From an uncultured Prevotellaceae bacterium (GTDB taxonomy: Bacteria > Bacteroidota > Bacteroidia > Bacteroidales > Bacteroidaceae): a stretch of 34,974 nt of DNA. The notes under the pieces are model-generated. The model did not search any database, was not told the origin of the DNA, and was given only the letters and a program-made list of their open reading frames with translations. Positions 22,647-31,039 of this stretch are shown piece by piece. The translations under genes and the position numbers were made by a program. Each line of letters begins with the position of its first letter. Positions within the stretch are counted from its first letter, which is position 1. The DNA lies in assembly GCA_902769805.1 (NCBI GenBank), contig CACXQL010000013.1:1-34974 (forward strand). Direction: 5' to 3'.

Positions 22647-23525
22647 ATGCAACTGATAGATGGAAAAGCAACGGCAACAGCCATTAAGGCTGAGATTGCC
22701 GAAGAAGTGAAGGAGATTATGGCACGAGGCGGTAAACAACCGCATCTTGCTGCTGTCCTCGTTGGTCATGACGGTGGTAGTGAGACGTATGTGAAGAACA
22801 AAGTGCTTGCCTGTGAGGCATGTGGCTTTAAGTCGACGCTCATCCGTTATGAGGATGATATCACGGAAGAGGAACTCCTACAATGTGTCGACCGCCTGAA
22901 TAAGAATGGTGATGTTGACGGCTTTATCGTACAGTTGCCACTCCCCAAGCATATTGATGAGCAGAAAATTATTGAAGCTATCGACTATCGTAAGGATGTT
23001 GACGGTTTTCATCCCATCAACGTCGGACGCATGGCTATCGGACTGCCCTGTTTTATATCTGCTACTCCGTTGGGAATCATCACACTGCTGAAACGCTACA
23101 ACATTGAGACTTCTGGTAAGAAGTGCGTCATTCTCGGGCGAAGCAATATCGTGGGTAAGCCAATGGCACAGTTGATGATGCAGAAACAATATGGTGATGC
23201 TACCGTGACAGTATGCCATTCCCGTTCAAAGACACTGAAGGAGGAGTGCCGTGAGGCGGACATCATTATCGCTGCCATCGGTCAGCCCGATTTCGTTACT
23301 GCCGATATGGTGAAAGAGGGTGCCGTTATCATTGACGTGGGTACTACACGTGTCCCTGATGCATCCCGTAAGAGTGGCTTCCGTCTGAATGGTGACGTGA
23401 AATTTGACGAGGTAGCTCCGAAATGCTCTTTCATCACTCCCGTTCCTGGTGGAGTAGGACCGATGACTATCTGTTCGCTGATGAAGAATACCCTTGCCGC
23501 CGGTAAGAAAGAGTATTATAAATGA
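22647..23525 (+). CDS. folD: Bifunctional methylenetetrahydrofolate dehydrogenase / methenyl-THF cyclohydrolase
   Basis: FolD interconverts 5,10-methylene-THF and 10-formyl-THF in one-carbon metabolism. I start at ATG 22647 (292 residues), where homology begins ([10 protein letters not shown]); the upstream ORF extension translates the 9-bp repeat and overlaps ffh. Visible family motifs are GSETYVKNK (Tyr and Lys of the active site), [32 protein letters not shown] of the dinucleotide site and [18 protein letters not shown]. The stop overlaps the next ATG (ATGA). Confidence 0.97.
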   Translation: MQLIDGKATATAIKAEIAEEVKEIMARGGKQPHLAAVLVGHDGGSETYVKNKVLACEACGFKSTLIRYEDDITEEELLQCVDRLNKNGDVDGFIVQLPLPKHIDEQKIIEAIDYRKDVDGFHPINVGRMAIGLPCFISATPLGIITLLKRYNIETSGKKCVILGRSNIVGKPMAQLMMQKQYGDATVTVCHSRSKTLKEECREADIIIAAIGQPDFVTADMVKEGAVIIDVGTTRVPDASRKSGFRLNGDVKFDEVAPKCSFITPVPGGVGPMTICSLMKNTLAAGKKEYYK

Positions 23526-23701
23526 CGGCACAGGAGTATTATGAGCAGGGTAATGCCTACCGTAAGGCAGGCAATATGCAGGAAGCCATCAACAGCTATA
23601 TCCAAGCTATTGCGCTTGACCCGGACAGTCCTGCTGTCGAGGCCAAGCGCATGCTTGATGATATCATGTCTTTCTATTGCAAAGATATGTATAACCCATG
23701 A
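23522..23701 (+). CDS. Mini TPR protein (59 residues)
   Basis: The ORF starts with an ATGA overlap with folD and ends with TGA at 23701. It encodes about one and a half tetratricopeptide units: [20 protein letters not shown], then [17 protein letters not shown], with Gly10, Ala22, Ala31 and Pro34 at TPR consensus positions. The rest is helical ([18 protein letters not shown]). Single-TPR proteins probably act as small interaction modules. The partner is unknown. It was found outside the supplied long ORFs because of its size, but the coupled start and clean TPR pattern support it. Confidence 0.8.
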   Translation: MTAQEYYEQGNAYRKAGNMQEAINSYIQAIALDPDSPAVEAKRMLDDIMSFYCKDMYNP

Positions 23702-23736
23702 TTTCGTGTTAAAATGACAGGAAAAGTCTTTTTTCT

Positions 23737-23767
23737 TTGGCATTTTGCATAATTTGCAGTAACTTTG
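23737..23767 (+). promoter_or_regulatory. Promoter of the 2-oxoacid:ferredoxin oxidoreductase operon
   Basis: TTG at 23737-23739 and TAACTTTG at 23760-23767 are 20 nt apart. The first operon gene begins 41 nt after the -7 box. Confidence 0.75.
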
Positions 23768-23808
23768 CACCCGTTTTTAGAAAAGATAATGAATTAAACT
23801 AGTTTAAT

Positions 23809-24039
23809 ATGGCAAAAATAAAAGGTGCCATCGTTGTGGATACTGACCGTTGTAAAGGCTGTGTGCTCTGTGTGAGTGCCTGTCCACAACAGGTTATCGC
23901 GCTGGCTAATCGTGTCAATGTGCATGGCTACCCTTATGTGGAACCAGTACAGATAGACAAATGTACAGGATGTACCTCGTGCGCAGTGGTATGCCCTGAC
24001 GGCTGTATCACGGTGTATCGTAAAAAAGTAGAGAAGTAA
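23809..24039 (+). CDS. korD: 2-oxoacid:ferredoxin oxidoreductase, ferredoxin-like delta subunit
   Basis: The 76-residue protein carries two 4Fe-4S motifs: Cys15, 18, 21 and 25 (RCKGCVLCVSACP) and Cys52, 55, 58 and 62 (KCTGCTSCAVVCP). It passes electrons from the TPP subunit to external ferredoxin. It is the first gene of a D-A-B-C set, the layout of KorDABC/VorDBAC enzymes. The next gene begins 4 nt after its stop. Confidence 0.92.
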   Translation: MAKIKGAIVVDTDRCKGCVLCVSACPQQVIALANRVNVHGYPYVEPVQIDKCTGCTSCAVVCPDGCITVYRKKVEK

Positions 24040-24043
24040 AAAG

Positions 24044-25123
24044 ATGGCAGAACAGGAAGTAACTTTAATGAAAGGCAATGAGGCGATAGCCCATGCTGCC
24101 ATTCGTTGTGGCGCAGACGGATATTTCGGATATCCCATCACACCGCAGAGTGAGGTGATTGAGACGCTTGCCGAGCTGAAACCTTGGGAGACGACGGGAA
24201 TGGTCGTACTGCAGGCGGAGAGCGAGCTGGCTTCTATTAATATGATATATGGAGGTGCCGCCGCTGGTAAGCGCGTGCTGACCTCTTCTTCTTCACCTGG
24301 CATTGCCTTGATGCAGGAGGGTATCACCTATATGGCTGGTGCCGAACTGCCGGGCGTGTTTGTCAATGTACAGCGTGGAGGTCCCGGACTGGGAACTATT
24401 CAGCCATCGCAGGGCGATTATTTTCAGGCGACGCGCGGTGGAGGTAACGGTGACTATAACACGATTGTACTTGCTCCGAATTCCGTGCAGGAGATGGCTG
24501 ACTTCGTCGACCTCGCTTTTGAGTTGGCGTTCAAATACCGTAATCCTGCCATGATACTTGCTGATGGTGTCATCGGACAGATGATGGAGAAGATAGTACT
24601 TCCTCCCTATAAGCCGCGTCGCACCGAGGAGGAAATCCGTCAGCAGTGCCCATGGGCTACCATCGGGCGTACGAAGGACCGCAAACCGAATATCATCACG
24701 TCCCTGGAACTGAAACCGGAGGTGATGGAGGCGCGCAACCTCCATTTACAGAAGAAATACGCTGAGATACGGGAGAAAGAGGTACGCTATGAGACATTAC
24801 ATACAGAGGATGCTGAACTGTTGATTGTCGCTTTCGGCTCAGCTGCCCGCCTGACGCAGAAAGCCATTGAGATGGCGCGTGAGGAGGGACTGAAGGTCGG
24901 CATGCTGCGTCCTATCACGTTATGGCCGTTCCCCTCGAAGGCGATTGCCGAGGAGGCAAAAGGCAAGAAGGGTGTGCTTGTCGTGGAGATCAATGCAGGA
25001 CAGATGGTACAGGACGTACGCCTTGCCATCAACGGTACTGTCCCTGTCGAGCAGTTTGGTCGTTTAGGCGGTATCGTTCCTGAGCCCGAGGAGATTGTTG
25101 AAGCTTTAAAGAAATTAATCTAA
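24044..25123 (+). CDS. korA: 2-oxoacid:ferredoxin oxidoreductase, alpha subunit
   Basis: The 359-residue subunit contains the pyrimidine-binding part of the TPP fold (GNEAIAHAAIRCGADGYFGYPITPQSEV; RVLTSSSSPGIALMQEGITYMAGAELP) and a C-terminal domain ending in VEQFGRLGGIVPEPEEIVEALKKL. The enzyme makes or consumes an acyl-CoA, CO2 and reduced ferredoxin. Substrate choice (2-oxoglutarate versus branched-chain 2-oxoacids) is not decided by the sequence; 2-oxoglutarate fits the reductive TCA branch of these anaerobes. VorB is the alternative name. It overlaps the next gene by one base (TAATG). Confidence 0.92.
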   Translation: MAEQEVTLMKGNEAIAHAAIRCGADGYFGYPITPQSEVIETLAELKPWETTGMVVLQAESELASINMIYGGAAAGKRVLTSSSSPGIALMQEGITYMAGAELPGVFVNVQRGGPGLGTIQPSQGDYFQATRGGGNGDYNTIVLAPNSVQEMADFVDLAFELAFKYRNPAMILADGVIGQMMEKIVLPPYKPRRTEEEIRQQCPWATIGRTKDRKPNIITSLELKPEVMEARNLHLQKKYAEIREKEVRYETLHTEDAELLIVAFGSAARLTQKAIEMAREEGLKVGMLRPITLWPFPSKAIAEEAKGKKGVLVVEINAGQMVQDVRLAINGTVPVEQFGRLGGIVPEPEEIVEALKKLI

Positions 25124-25884
25124 TGGAGAAGAATATCATAGCACCGGAGAATCTGGTATATCAGAAACCAACACTGATGAACGATAACCACATGCATTAC
25201 TGTCCTGGTTGTTCACATGGTGTGGTACATAAACTCGTCGCTGAGGTCATTGAGGAGATGGGCATGGAGGAGAAGACCGTCGGTGTGTCACCTGTCGGTT
25301 GTGCTGTCTTTGCCTATAATTATCTGGATATCGACTGGCAGGAGGCTGCCCATGGACGTGCTCCTGCTGTCGCTACTGCTATCAAGCGCCTGTGGCCCGA
25401 CCGCCTTGTGTTTACCTATCAGGGTGATGGCGACCTTGCCTGTATCGGTACCTGTGAGACTATTCACGCTCTGAATCGTGGTGAGAATATTACCATCATC
25501 TTCATCAATAACGCAATCTATGGCATGACGGGTGGACAGATGGCTCCTACGACGCTGATGGGTATGAAGACCTCTACGTGTCCTTATGGTCGTCGCGCCG
25601 ACCTGCACGGATATCCCCTGCATATCACAGAGATTGCCGCTACCTTGGAGGGTACTTGCTATGTCACCCGTCAGAGTGTGGAGACTGTCGCTGCCATCCG
25701 TGGTGCGAAGAAAGCCATCCGCAAGGCCTTTGAGGCTTCTATGGCAGGCAAGGGCAGTAGTCTCGTGGAGATTGTCAGCACCTGTAACAGTGGTTGGAAG
25801 ATGTCCCCGAAGGATGCCAATGACTGGATGGAGGAACACATGTTCAAGTATTATCCGAAAGGAGATTTAAAGGATACAATATGA
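25123..25884 (+). CDS. korB: 2-oxoacid:ferredoxin oxidoreductase, beta (TPP-binding) subunit
   Basis: The 253-residue subunit binds thiamine diphosphate: GDGD at residues 101-104 and the following NN in FINNAIYGMTGGQMAPT form the Mg-TPP motif. CPGCSHG near residue 28 and further Cys residues (GTCET, TSTCPYG, STCNSG) probably hold an additional cluster, as in related enzymes. It overlaps the gamma subunit gene by 4 nt (ATGA). Confidence 0.93.
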   Translation: MEKNIIAPENLVYQKPTLMNDNHMHYCPGCSHGVVHKLVAEVIEEMGMEEKTVGVSPVGCAVFAYNYLDIDWQEAAHGRAPAVATAIKRLWPDRLVFTYQGDGDLACIGTCETIHALNRGENITIIFINNAIYGMTGGQMAPTTLMGMKTSTCPYGRRADLHGYPLHITEIAATLEGTCYVTRQSVETVAAIRGAKKAIRKAFEASMAGKGSSLVEIVSTCNSGWKMSPKDANDWMEEHMFKYYPKGDLKDTI

Positions 25885-26423
25885 AGAAAGAGATAATTAT
25901 CAGCGGTTTCGGAGGACAGGGTGTCCTCTCTATGGGTAAGATACTTGCTTATTCTGGACTGATGGACGACAAGGAAGTGACATGGATGCCTGCCTATGGT
26001 CCTGAGCAGCGTGGCGGTACTGCAAATGTTACCGTCATTGTCAGCGATGAGAAGATATCGTCACCCATCCTCAGTAAGTTCGATGTTGCTGTGGTACTGA
26101 ACCAACCTTCATTGGAGAAGTTTGAACCGAAGATCAAGGCTGGCGGCATCTTGATATACGACGGCTTTGGTATTATTAACAAGCCGACGCGTAAGGACAT
26201 CACTATTTATCGTATCGATGCGATGGACAAGGCGGCAGAGATGAAGAATGCCAAGGTGTTCAATATGATAGTCCTCGGCGGACTCCTCAAGGTAGCCCCC
26301 GTCGTCAGCACGAAGGGTGTTGAGAAGGCTCTCCGCAAGACACTCCCCGAACGTCACCACGACATGATTCCTATCAATATGCAGGCGATAGAGGAGGGTG
26401 GTAAGATTATCGAGCAGGTATAG
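25881..26423 (+). CDS. korC: 2-oxoacid:ferredoxin oxidoreductase, gamma subunit
   Basis: The 180-residue subunit has the family's SGFGGQGVLSMGKILAYSG near the N-terminus and YGPEQRGGTANVTVIVSDEKI (shown as adjacent segments), both hallmarks of the gamma domain that contacts CoA and the alpha subunit. It closes the four-gene operon. No T-tract terminator follows; a weak inverted repeat (TTTCACCT 26435-26442 and AGGTGAAA 26466-26473, 23-nt loop) lies between it and the convergent cobC gene. Confidence 0.92.
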   Translation: MKKEIIISGFGGQGVLSMGKILAYSGLMDDKEVTWMPAYGPEQRGGTANVTVIVSDEKISSPILSKFDVAVVLNQPSLEKFEPKIKAGGILIYDGFGIINKPTRKDITIYRIDAMDKAAEMKNAKVFNMIVLGGLLKVAPVVSTKGVEKALRKTLPERHHDMIPINMQAIEEGGKIIEQV

Positions 26424-26492
26424 TTTTTTCTATCTTTCACCTTAGGTAAAAATATTTTCAGCTGTAGGTGAAACCTCATAATCCCTAAAGGA

Positions 26493-27023
26493 CTAAATAA
26501 CGATACGCTCAATACCACCGTATTCTACAAGGTGATCCCAGGCATCTTCAGGAGTGAACAGTCTTCCGTAGATGCCGGCAGCCACTAAGACACCACCATG
26601 GGAAAAGACCGCCACACGCTGGTGGTCTTTCTCTTTTAACTCGTCCAGAAATGCGGCTACACGCTGGTACTGCATGGGGAAACTTTCTCCGTTAGGTGTG
26701 GGCAGGTGCATGAAGTCTTGATACCATTCTTCTATATACGGGTCGTGGATGTCGTCATAGCGGCACATCTCCCAGTCGCCCATGTTCATCTCCTTCAGTC
26801 GCTCATCCAAGATGGCATCAGGGAAACCGCAATAGGTAGCGAGCTTACGGGCTCGGGTGAGGGGAGAGGAATAGGCGGCATCGATGTTACCATAGGCGAC
26901 GAGCTGTCGTCTCGTCATTTCCGCCTCCTGTTCGAAAGTGTCTCTGACGGGTACGTCGCTCCATCCGTAGCAGGTACCACGGGGGACATCAACGCTGGTA
27001 TGTCGGATGAGGATGACTTCCAT
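26493..27023 (-). CDS. cobC: Histidine phosphatase, probable alpha-ribazole phosphatase
   Basis: CobC removes phosphate from alpha-ribazole 5'-phosphate in late cobalamin assembly. The 176-residue protein has the histidine-phosphatase start ILIRHTSVDVPRG (Arg7-His8, His8 being phosphorylated), AAYSSPLTRARKLA with the second Arg, NMGDWE and the second catalytic His in VAVFSHGGVL. RHTSVD-type starts followed by CYGWSDVPV are characteristic of CobC. The nearby cobU-cobT-cobS genes on the same strand support the role, although an outer-membrane protein gene interrupts the cluster. Generic phosphoglycerate-mutase-like phosphatase is the fallback. Confidence 0.88.
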   Translation of the reverse strand: MEVILIRHTSVDVPRGTCYGWSDVPVRDTFEQEAEMTRRQLVAYGNIDAAYSSPLTRARKLATYCGFPDAILDERLKEMNMGDWEMCRYDDIHDPYIEEWYQDFMHLPTPNGESFPMQYQRVAAFLDELKEKDHQRVAVFSHGGVLVAAGIYGRLFTPEDAWDHLVEYGGIERIVI

Positions 27024-27030
27024 AACGCAA

Positions 27031-27063
27031 CAAAAGTAGTGTAAATTGAACGAAATACCAAAT
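27031..27063 (-). promoter_or_regulatory. Promoter of cobC with almost no 5' leader
   Basis: On the minus strand TTTGG (27063-27058, reading down) is 20 nt from TACTTTTG (27038-27031). The box ends only 7 nt before the cobC ATG, so the transcript should have a leader of a few bases or none. Confidence 0.65.
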
Positions 27064-27068
27064 TAATT

Positions 27069-27099
27069 TTGGTTTTTCTCTCGAATTGCATTATCTTTG
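27069..27099 (+). promoter_or_regulatory. Promoter of the FadL-like gene
   Basis: TTG at 27069-27071 and TATCTTTG at 27092-27099 are 20 nt apart. The -33 box nearly touches that of the divergent cobC promoter; together they form the near palindrome CCAAATTAATTTTGG (27058-27072). Confidence 0.75.
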
Positions 27100-27125
27100 C
27101 AGATACAAACCATTAAAAAGAGAAA

Positions 27126-28499
27126 ATGATGAAGAAAATTCTGATGCTGACAGTGATGGCAAGCCTGTCTCTTTGTGTCCGTGCCGGCGGACTGATGACC
27201 AACACAAACTATCATATTGCCTTTGATCGTATGATGGCGCGTGGTACTTCTTTTGATATTGACGCAGTATTTAGTAATCCGGCAGGACTTGCATGGGGAC
27301 ATGAAGGATGGCAGCTCTCATTGAACTTCCAGAAGCCTTGGCAGGATCGTGACATTGAGACGACGATACCTGGATTCCTCGGTTCGGACTTTAACCATAA
27401 ATATCATGGTAAGGCATCGGCTCCTATCGTTCCTGCTTTGTTTGCCTCCTATAAGAAAAACCGTATTGCCGTATCAGCCATGATAGGTATTGTGGGCAGT
27501 GGCGGCTTCGTGGAGTATAAAGATGGAGTACCCATGTTCAACTTACTCCTGACCAGTCTGCTGGCAAGCAACGGAATCACTCCTGACCAGTATAAGCTCA
27601 ACTCTGAGATGAAAGGAAAACAGTATATCTATGGCGGACAAGTGAATTTCACCTACCGCCTGACAGACTACCTCTCTGCGGCAGCAGGATTCCGTGCTAA
27701 CTACTACGATGGATATTACCGCGGACATGTTATTGCGGCAGACCATCCACAGTTAGGGGAACTGGCTAAGCTCCTGCTTGATGTCGACCAGAAGGGATGG
27801 GGATTCACACCGATTGTCAGTGTCAACTACCATCAGGGGCCCCTTACGTTGGCTGCCCGTTATGAGTTCCGCACCAAGATCAATCCAAAGAATGAGACTA
27901 ACGTGCTGGATGCTGGTCTTGGCGCAAACCTCATCGCCGCTATGATAGCTAAGGACCCTGCAGGGGCACAGGCTAAGTTAGCTGCCCTTGCTGCACAGCT
28001 TGGTGGGTATACCGCTCCTTATGAAGATGGAGCCAGGACACGTTATGACATGCCAGCACTGCTGTCTGTTGCTGCTGGTTATGAGTTCACTCCCAAGTTC
28101 CGTGCTACCTTGGAGTATCATTTCTTCGATGACAAGAATGCTAAGATGGCTAATAACCGTCAGGAAGAACTGAAACACGGAACTCATGAGTTTCTGGCTG
28201 GTGTGGAGTATGATATCAATGAGAAGTTCACTGTCAGCTGCGGTGCCCAGCGTACCGACTATGGTCTGAGTGATGGTTATGAGCAGAATACCTCCTTTGC
28301 CTGTGACAGTTGGTCGATAGGACTTGGCGGTGCATGGAACATCACAGAGAAGATCCGTCTGAATGCCGGTTACTTCATCAGTATCTATAGCGACTATACC
28401 AAAGAGCAGACGAACTATCTGGGTACTCCCTATGCTGGTAAGGATGTCTATTCACGTACGAACAACGTGATAGGTATCGGTGTCGATTACAAGTTCTGA
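27126..28499 (+). CDS. OmpP1/FadL-family outer membrane protein
   Basis: The 457-residue protein has a Sec signal peptide (about residues 1-20) and then a beta-barrel pattern with alternating hydrophobic strands and aromatic girdles. It ends in an aromatic-rich strand (GIGVDYKF, terminal Phe as needed by the BAM machinery). The early NPAGLAWG motif is the NPA signature of FadL, which lines the gate for hydrophobic substrates. It probably transports long-chain fatty acids or other hydrophobic molecules; substrate not shown. ATGATG gives two possible starts. The stop codon abuts that of cobS on the other strand with no spacer. Confidence 0.88.
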   Translation: MMKKILMLTVMASLSLCVRAGGLMTNTNYHIAFDRMMARGTSFDIDAVFSNPAGLAWGHEGWQLSLNFQKPWQDRDIETTIPGFLGSDFNHKYHGKASAPIVPALFASYKKNRIAVSAMIGIVGSGGFVEYKDGVPMFNLLLTSLLASNGITPDQYKLNSEMKGKQYIYGGQVNFTYRLTDYLSAAAGFRANYYDGYYRGHVIAADHPQLGELAKLLLDVDQKGWGFTPIVSVNYHQGPLTLAARYEFRTKINPKNETNVLDAGLGANLIAAMIAKDPAGAQAKLAALAAQLGGYTAPYEDGARTRYDMPALLSVAAGYEFTPKFRATLEYHFFDDKNAKMANNRQEELKHGTHEFLAGVEYDINEKFTVSCGAQRTDYGLSDGYEQNTSFACDSWSIGLGGAWNITEKIRLNAGYFISIYSDYTKEQTNYLGTPYAGKDVYSRTNNVIGIGVDYKF

Positions 28500-29324
28500 T
28501 TATCCCAGATAATAGGCGGCAACGAGGTAGAATGACAGTTCGGTAAGCAGGAATACAGCCCCGCAACAGTCGCCCGTATAACCTTTAAGCCGTTTCCATA
28601 TCAGCAGATAGAGGAAATACACCACAAGGGCTGGCAGAAAGACTAACATCTGCCAGTCTGTTTTTTCATGCATATAGTATATGTATACTCCTATCGGTAA
28701 CAGTCCCTGAACGGCAAGACTGATGCCTGCCTGGATGTTGAAGTTCCGATAGACCGTATGATTCTTGGCAGTCTCCTCTGTTCTGGCATAGGGCATCATC
28801 TGAATCAGCTGTGCCGACAGCATCTTCGCATAGGGGTCGGCAACGATGACTGTCAATGCGGCATCCTGTGGCTGCATGGAGCCTAAGGTGAAGAAAAGCA
28901 ATAGGAAATAGAGGATGAGGGCAATGACACCATAAGTCCCGATATGTGAGTCTTTCATGATGTCGAGGATGCGTTGGCGGTCAGAGCCGCCTCCTCCGAA
29001 ACCATCCATGAAGTCGGCAAGTCCGTCTTCATGCAAAGCCCCTGTCATCAATAAACGTGTGAGGATGGCGAGGATGATGACGACAGGATAGGGTAATGCC
29101 ATACTGCCAAACCAGATGACGGCAGCCATCGCACCACCTGTCAGCCAACCCGTCAGCGGCCAGTGTTCCACAACAGTCTGATAGGCTTCCTTCTTGGGTT
29201 GGTAGATGCGCCAGAACGGAAGTCGGGTGAAGAAGATGAACGCCGCCCAGATACGGTCGTACCAAAGGCTACGGGTAGGCGAGCCTTGCTCGGGATTTTT
29301 AGAAGTATCGAGTGATATTTGCAT
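28500..29324 (-). CDS. cobS: Adenosylcobinamide-GDP ribazoletransferase
   Basis: CobS joins adenosylcobinamide-GDP with alpha-ribazole (phosphate) to make adenosylcobalamin (phosphate), in the inner membrane. The 274-residue protein has about six to seven hydrophobic segments. The conserved FFTRLPFW near residue 36 and the acidic HEDGLADFMDGFGGG motif for metal binding are visible, as is the later DPYAKMLSAQ. The start overlaps the cobT end by 26 nt, so the two are coupled. A Lys-rich soluble N-terminal stretch (residues 1-24) precedes the family core. Confidence 0.95.
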   Translation of the reverse strand: MQISLDTSKNPEQGSPTRSLWYDRIWAAFIFFTRLPFWRIYQPKKEAYQTVVEHWPLTGWLTGGAMAAVIWFGSMALPYPVVIILAILTRLLMTGALHEDGLADFMDGFGGGGSDRQRILDIMKDSHIGTYGVIALILYFLLLFFTLGSMQPQDAALTVIVADPYAKMLSAQLIQMMPYARTEETAKNHTVYRNFNIQAGISLAVQGLLPIGVYIYYMHEKTDWQMLVFLPALVVYFLYLLIWKRLKGYTGDCCGAVFLLTELSFYLVAAYYLG

Positions 29325-30336
29325 TGTCGAAGTTATTCATTTCATTCATCATACGGACGGCAGAGTCGATGATGGGGAAGGCGCACAAGGCTCCTGTACC
29401 CTCACCGAGTCGAAGTCCGAGTCGTAGTAGGGGTTCTGCGTCCAAGGCATCAAGCATCCGCTGATGCCCGCTCTCGTCACCGCAATGTGTGAAGATCATA
29501 TAGTCCTTCGCATGAGGATAGAGGTGGCAGGCTGCCATAGCACATGCCGTCATGATGAACCCGTCTATTAATATAATAAGGTGCAACTCTGCAGCGCGCA
29601 ACATCGCTCCGATGGCTGTCACCATCTCAAAACCGCCGAAGTATGGGATGGGTGGATAGTTCGTAGTGCATAGTTTATAGTTCTCAACAGCCCTCTGCAG
29701 TATCTCGTACTTATGACGGATACCTATGGTGTCGAGTCCTGCACCGGCACCGATACAGTCTTTTAGGGGGATGCCCGTGAAGAGATGCATCCAGATACTG
29801 CTGGGCGACGTATTGGCAATACCCATCTCACCGATGGACAAGATGCGGCAACCCTTTTCTTTGCAGTCATCAACTAAGTCGATACCAACGGAGAGTGCCT
29901 GCTCGTATTCTTTCTTACTCATGGCTGGCTCATAGAGGAAGTTCTTGGTGCCACGAGCTATCTTCCTATTCTGGATGGCAGGATAAGCACTCAGGTCATA
30001 GTCCACACCTACATCAACGATGCTGAGGTCGAAACCATGCTGACGACAGAACATATTCACACCGCCGCCGCCTTTGGTAAAGTTGATCATCTGTTGCCAT
30101 GTGACTTCACGAGGACTCACACTAACACCTTCGCGCTCGATGCCATGATCACCCCCTAATAGCAGATGACAGGGATGGGCAAGGCTGGGGGAGGGTGTCT
30201 GCTGGATGAGACAGACTTGCATGGCAAGTGACTCCAAGCGTCCCAATGACCCCTTCGGTTTGTTCAGGTTGTCAATCTTCTGCTGAATATCCTCACGCAG
30301 TGACTCGTCCGGATGTTGTATGTCAAATGTCCTCAT
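29299..30336 (-). CDS. cobT: Nicotinate-nucleotide--dimethylbenzimidazole phosphoribosyltransferase
   Basis: CobT activates the lower ligand of cobalamin by making alpha-ribazole phosphate from a benzimidazole and nicotinate mononucleotide. The 345-residue protein shows NKPKGSLGRLE, LLGGDHGIEREGVS, the IVDVGVDYDL segment, GEMGIANTSPSS and GLRLGEGTGA with the catalytic Glu (Glu312). Residues about 217-227 (ENYKLCTTNY) are encoded by a sequence that looks like the intergenic TAGTTCATAG repeat family, yet the frame is open. It starts 3 nt after the cobU stop. Confidence 0.95.
   Translation of the reverse strand: MRTFDIQHPDESLREDIQQKIDNLNKPKGSLGRLESLAMQVCLIQQTPSPSLAHPCHLLLGGDHGIEREGVSVSPREVTWQQMINFTKGGGGVNMFCRQHGFDLSIVDVGVDYDLSAYPAIQNRKIARGTKNFLYEPAMSKKEYEQALSVGIDLVDDCKEKGCRILSIGEMGIANTSPSSIWMHLFTGIPLKDCIGAGAGLDTIGIRHKYEILQRAVENYKLCTTNYPPIPYFGGFEMVTAIGAMLRAAELHLIILIDGFIMTACAMAACHLYPHAKDYMIFTHCGDESGHQRMLDALDAEPLLRLGLRLGEGTGALCAFPIIDSAVRMMNEMNNFDNANITRYF
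29656..29687. repeat. Intergenic-type TAGTTCATAG repeat within the cobT coding region
   Basis: The plus strand reads ATAGTTCGTAGTGCA followed by TAGTTTATAGTTCTCAAC. This matches the degenerate units seen at 17505-17530 and 21093-21118, in the same strand orientation. Here it lies in frame in cobT and encodes the ENYKLCTTNY stretch. Confidence 0.6.
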
Positions 30337-30339
30337 GAT

Positions 30340-30855
30340 TCATCCTTTGTCCTTAATCTTTACAGGTATTCCGCTCACCATCAGGATGACCTCATCGGCT
30401 TTGGAGGCGACATACTGGTTCATCCAACCTTCCAGGTCTGTAAAACGACGTTGGAGGGCATTAGGACTGACACCGCCGGATCCAATCTCATTCGTGACGA
30501 AGATATAAGTGGCATCCTTGGCGGTGAACTGGTCGAACTCCTTTTTGACTGACTCTAAGACATCGGTAATATCTGAGTTTTCTGAGAAGAAGTTTGTCAG
30601 CCACAGTGTGATACAGTCAATGACGGCGACTTGTCCTGTGAGGTCGTGTCTGCTGAGGAATTTCTCCTCCTCGATATTGGTCCACTGGGGACCCCTGCGC
30701 TCCTGGTGTTTCAAAACACGCTGTCGGAACTCTTCATCCCAGATATGGGCTGTTGCGACATAGATAGGACGAGGGCTCAGACGCAGGGCTAACTGCTCTG
30801 CATACATGCTTTTACCTGACCGCTGTCCTCCTGTAATAAGTATGATTTTTTTCAT
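30340..30855 (-). CDS. cobU: Bifunctional adenosylcobinamide kinase / guanylyltransferase
   Basis: CobU phosphorylates adenosylcobinamide and transfers GMP to it, giving the substrate of CobS. The 171-residue protein has the P-loop GGQRSGKS at residues 9-16. The guanylylated His lies in the segment VATAHIWDEEFRQRV and the following HQERR. The later VIDCITLWLTNFF and FVTNEIGSGGV are also typical. It is the first gene of the cobUTS operon. On the minus strand TATTTTTG stands just upstream of the ATG as a possible -7 box, with only a poorly spaced TTTGG farther up. No cobalamin riboswitch is seen before it. Confidence 0.95.
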   Translation of the reverse strand: MKKIILITGGQRSGKSMYAEQLALRLSPRPIYVATAHIWDEEFRQRVLKHQERRGPQWTNIEEEKFLSRHDLTGQVAVIDCITLWLTNFFSENSDITDVLESVKKEFDQFTAKDATYIFVTNEIGSGGVSPNALQRRFTDLEGWMNQYVASKADEVILMVSGIPVKIKDKG

Positions 30856-30945
30856 TCTATGTGCAAAAATACGTCAAATATTTTAATAAATACCCCAAAT
30901 AAGTCAAGAAAATCGTATAAAAAGGTTCTTTTTATTAGTTTTTTC

Positions 30946-30976
30946 TTGGAACTTATTGTTTTTTTTATTTACTTTG
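30946..30976 (+). promoter_or_regulatory. Promoter of the OmpA-family gene
   Basis: TTG at 30946-30948 and TTACTTTG at 30969-30976 are 20 nt apart. The -7 box deviates at one position. The predicted leader is A/T-rich, about 60 nt, and free of strong structure, as in highly expressed Bacteroidota genes. Confidence 0.65.
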
Positions 30977-31039
30977 CAACCGAAAAATAAAAAGAAATAG
31001 GTAGAATTATTTAATAATCAATTTTAAGTTAGTAAAAAG

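Noticed and set aside
26435-26473. Inverted repeat between korC and cobC as a bidirectional terminator
   Set aside because: Arms are only 8 bp with a 23-nt loop and no T-tract on either strand.
30856-31039. Cobalamin riboswitch before cobU
   Set aside because: The region is A/T-rich, holds the divergent promoters of cobU and ompA and shows no B12-box-like sequence or extended structure.
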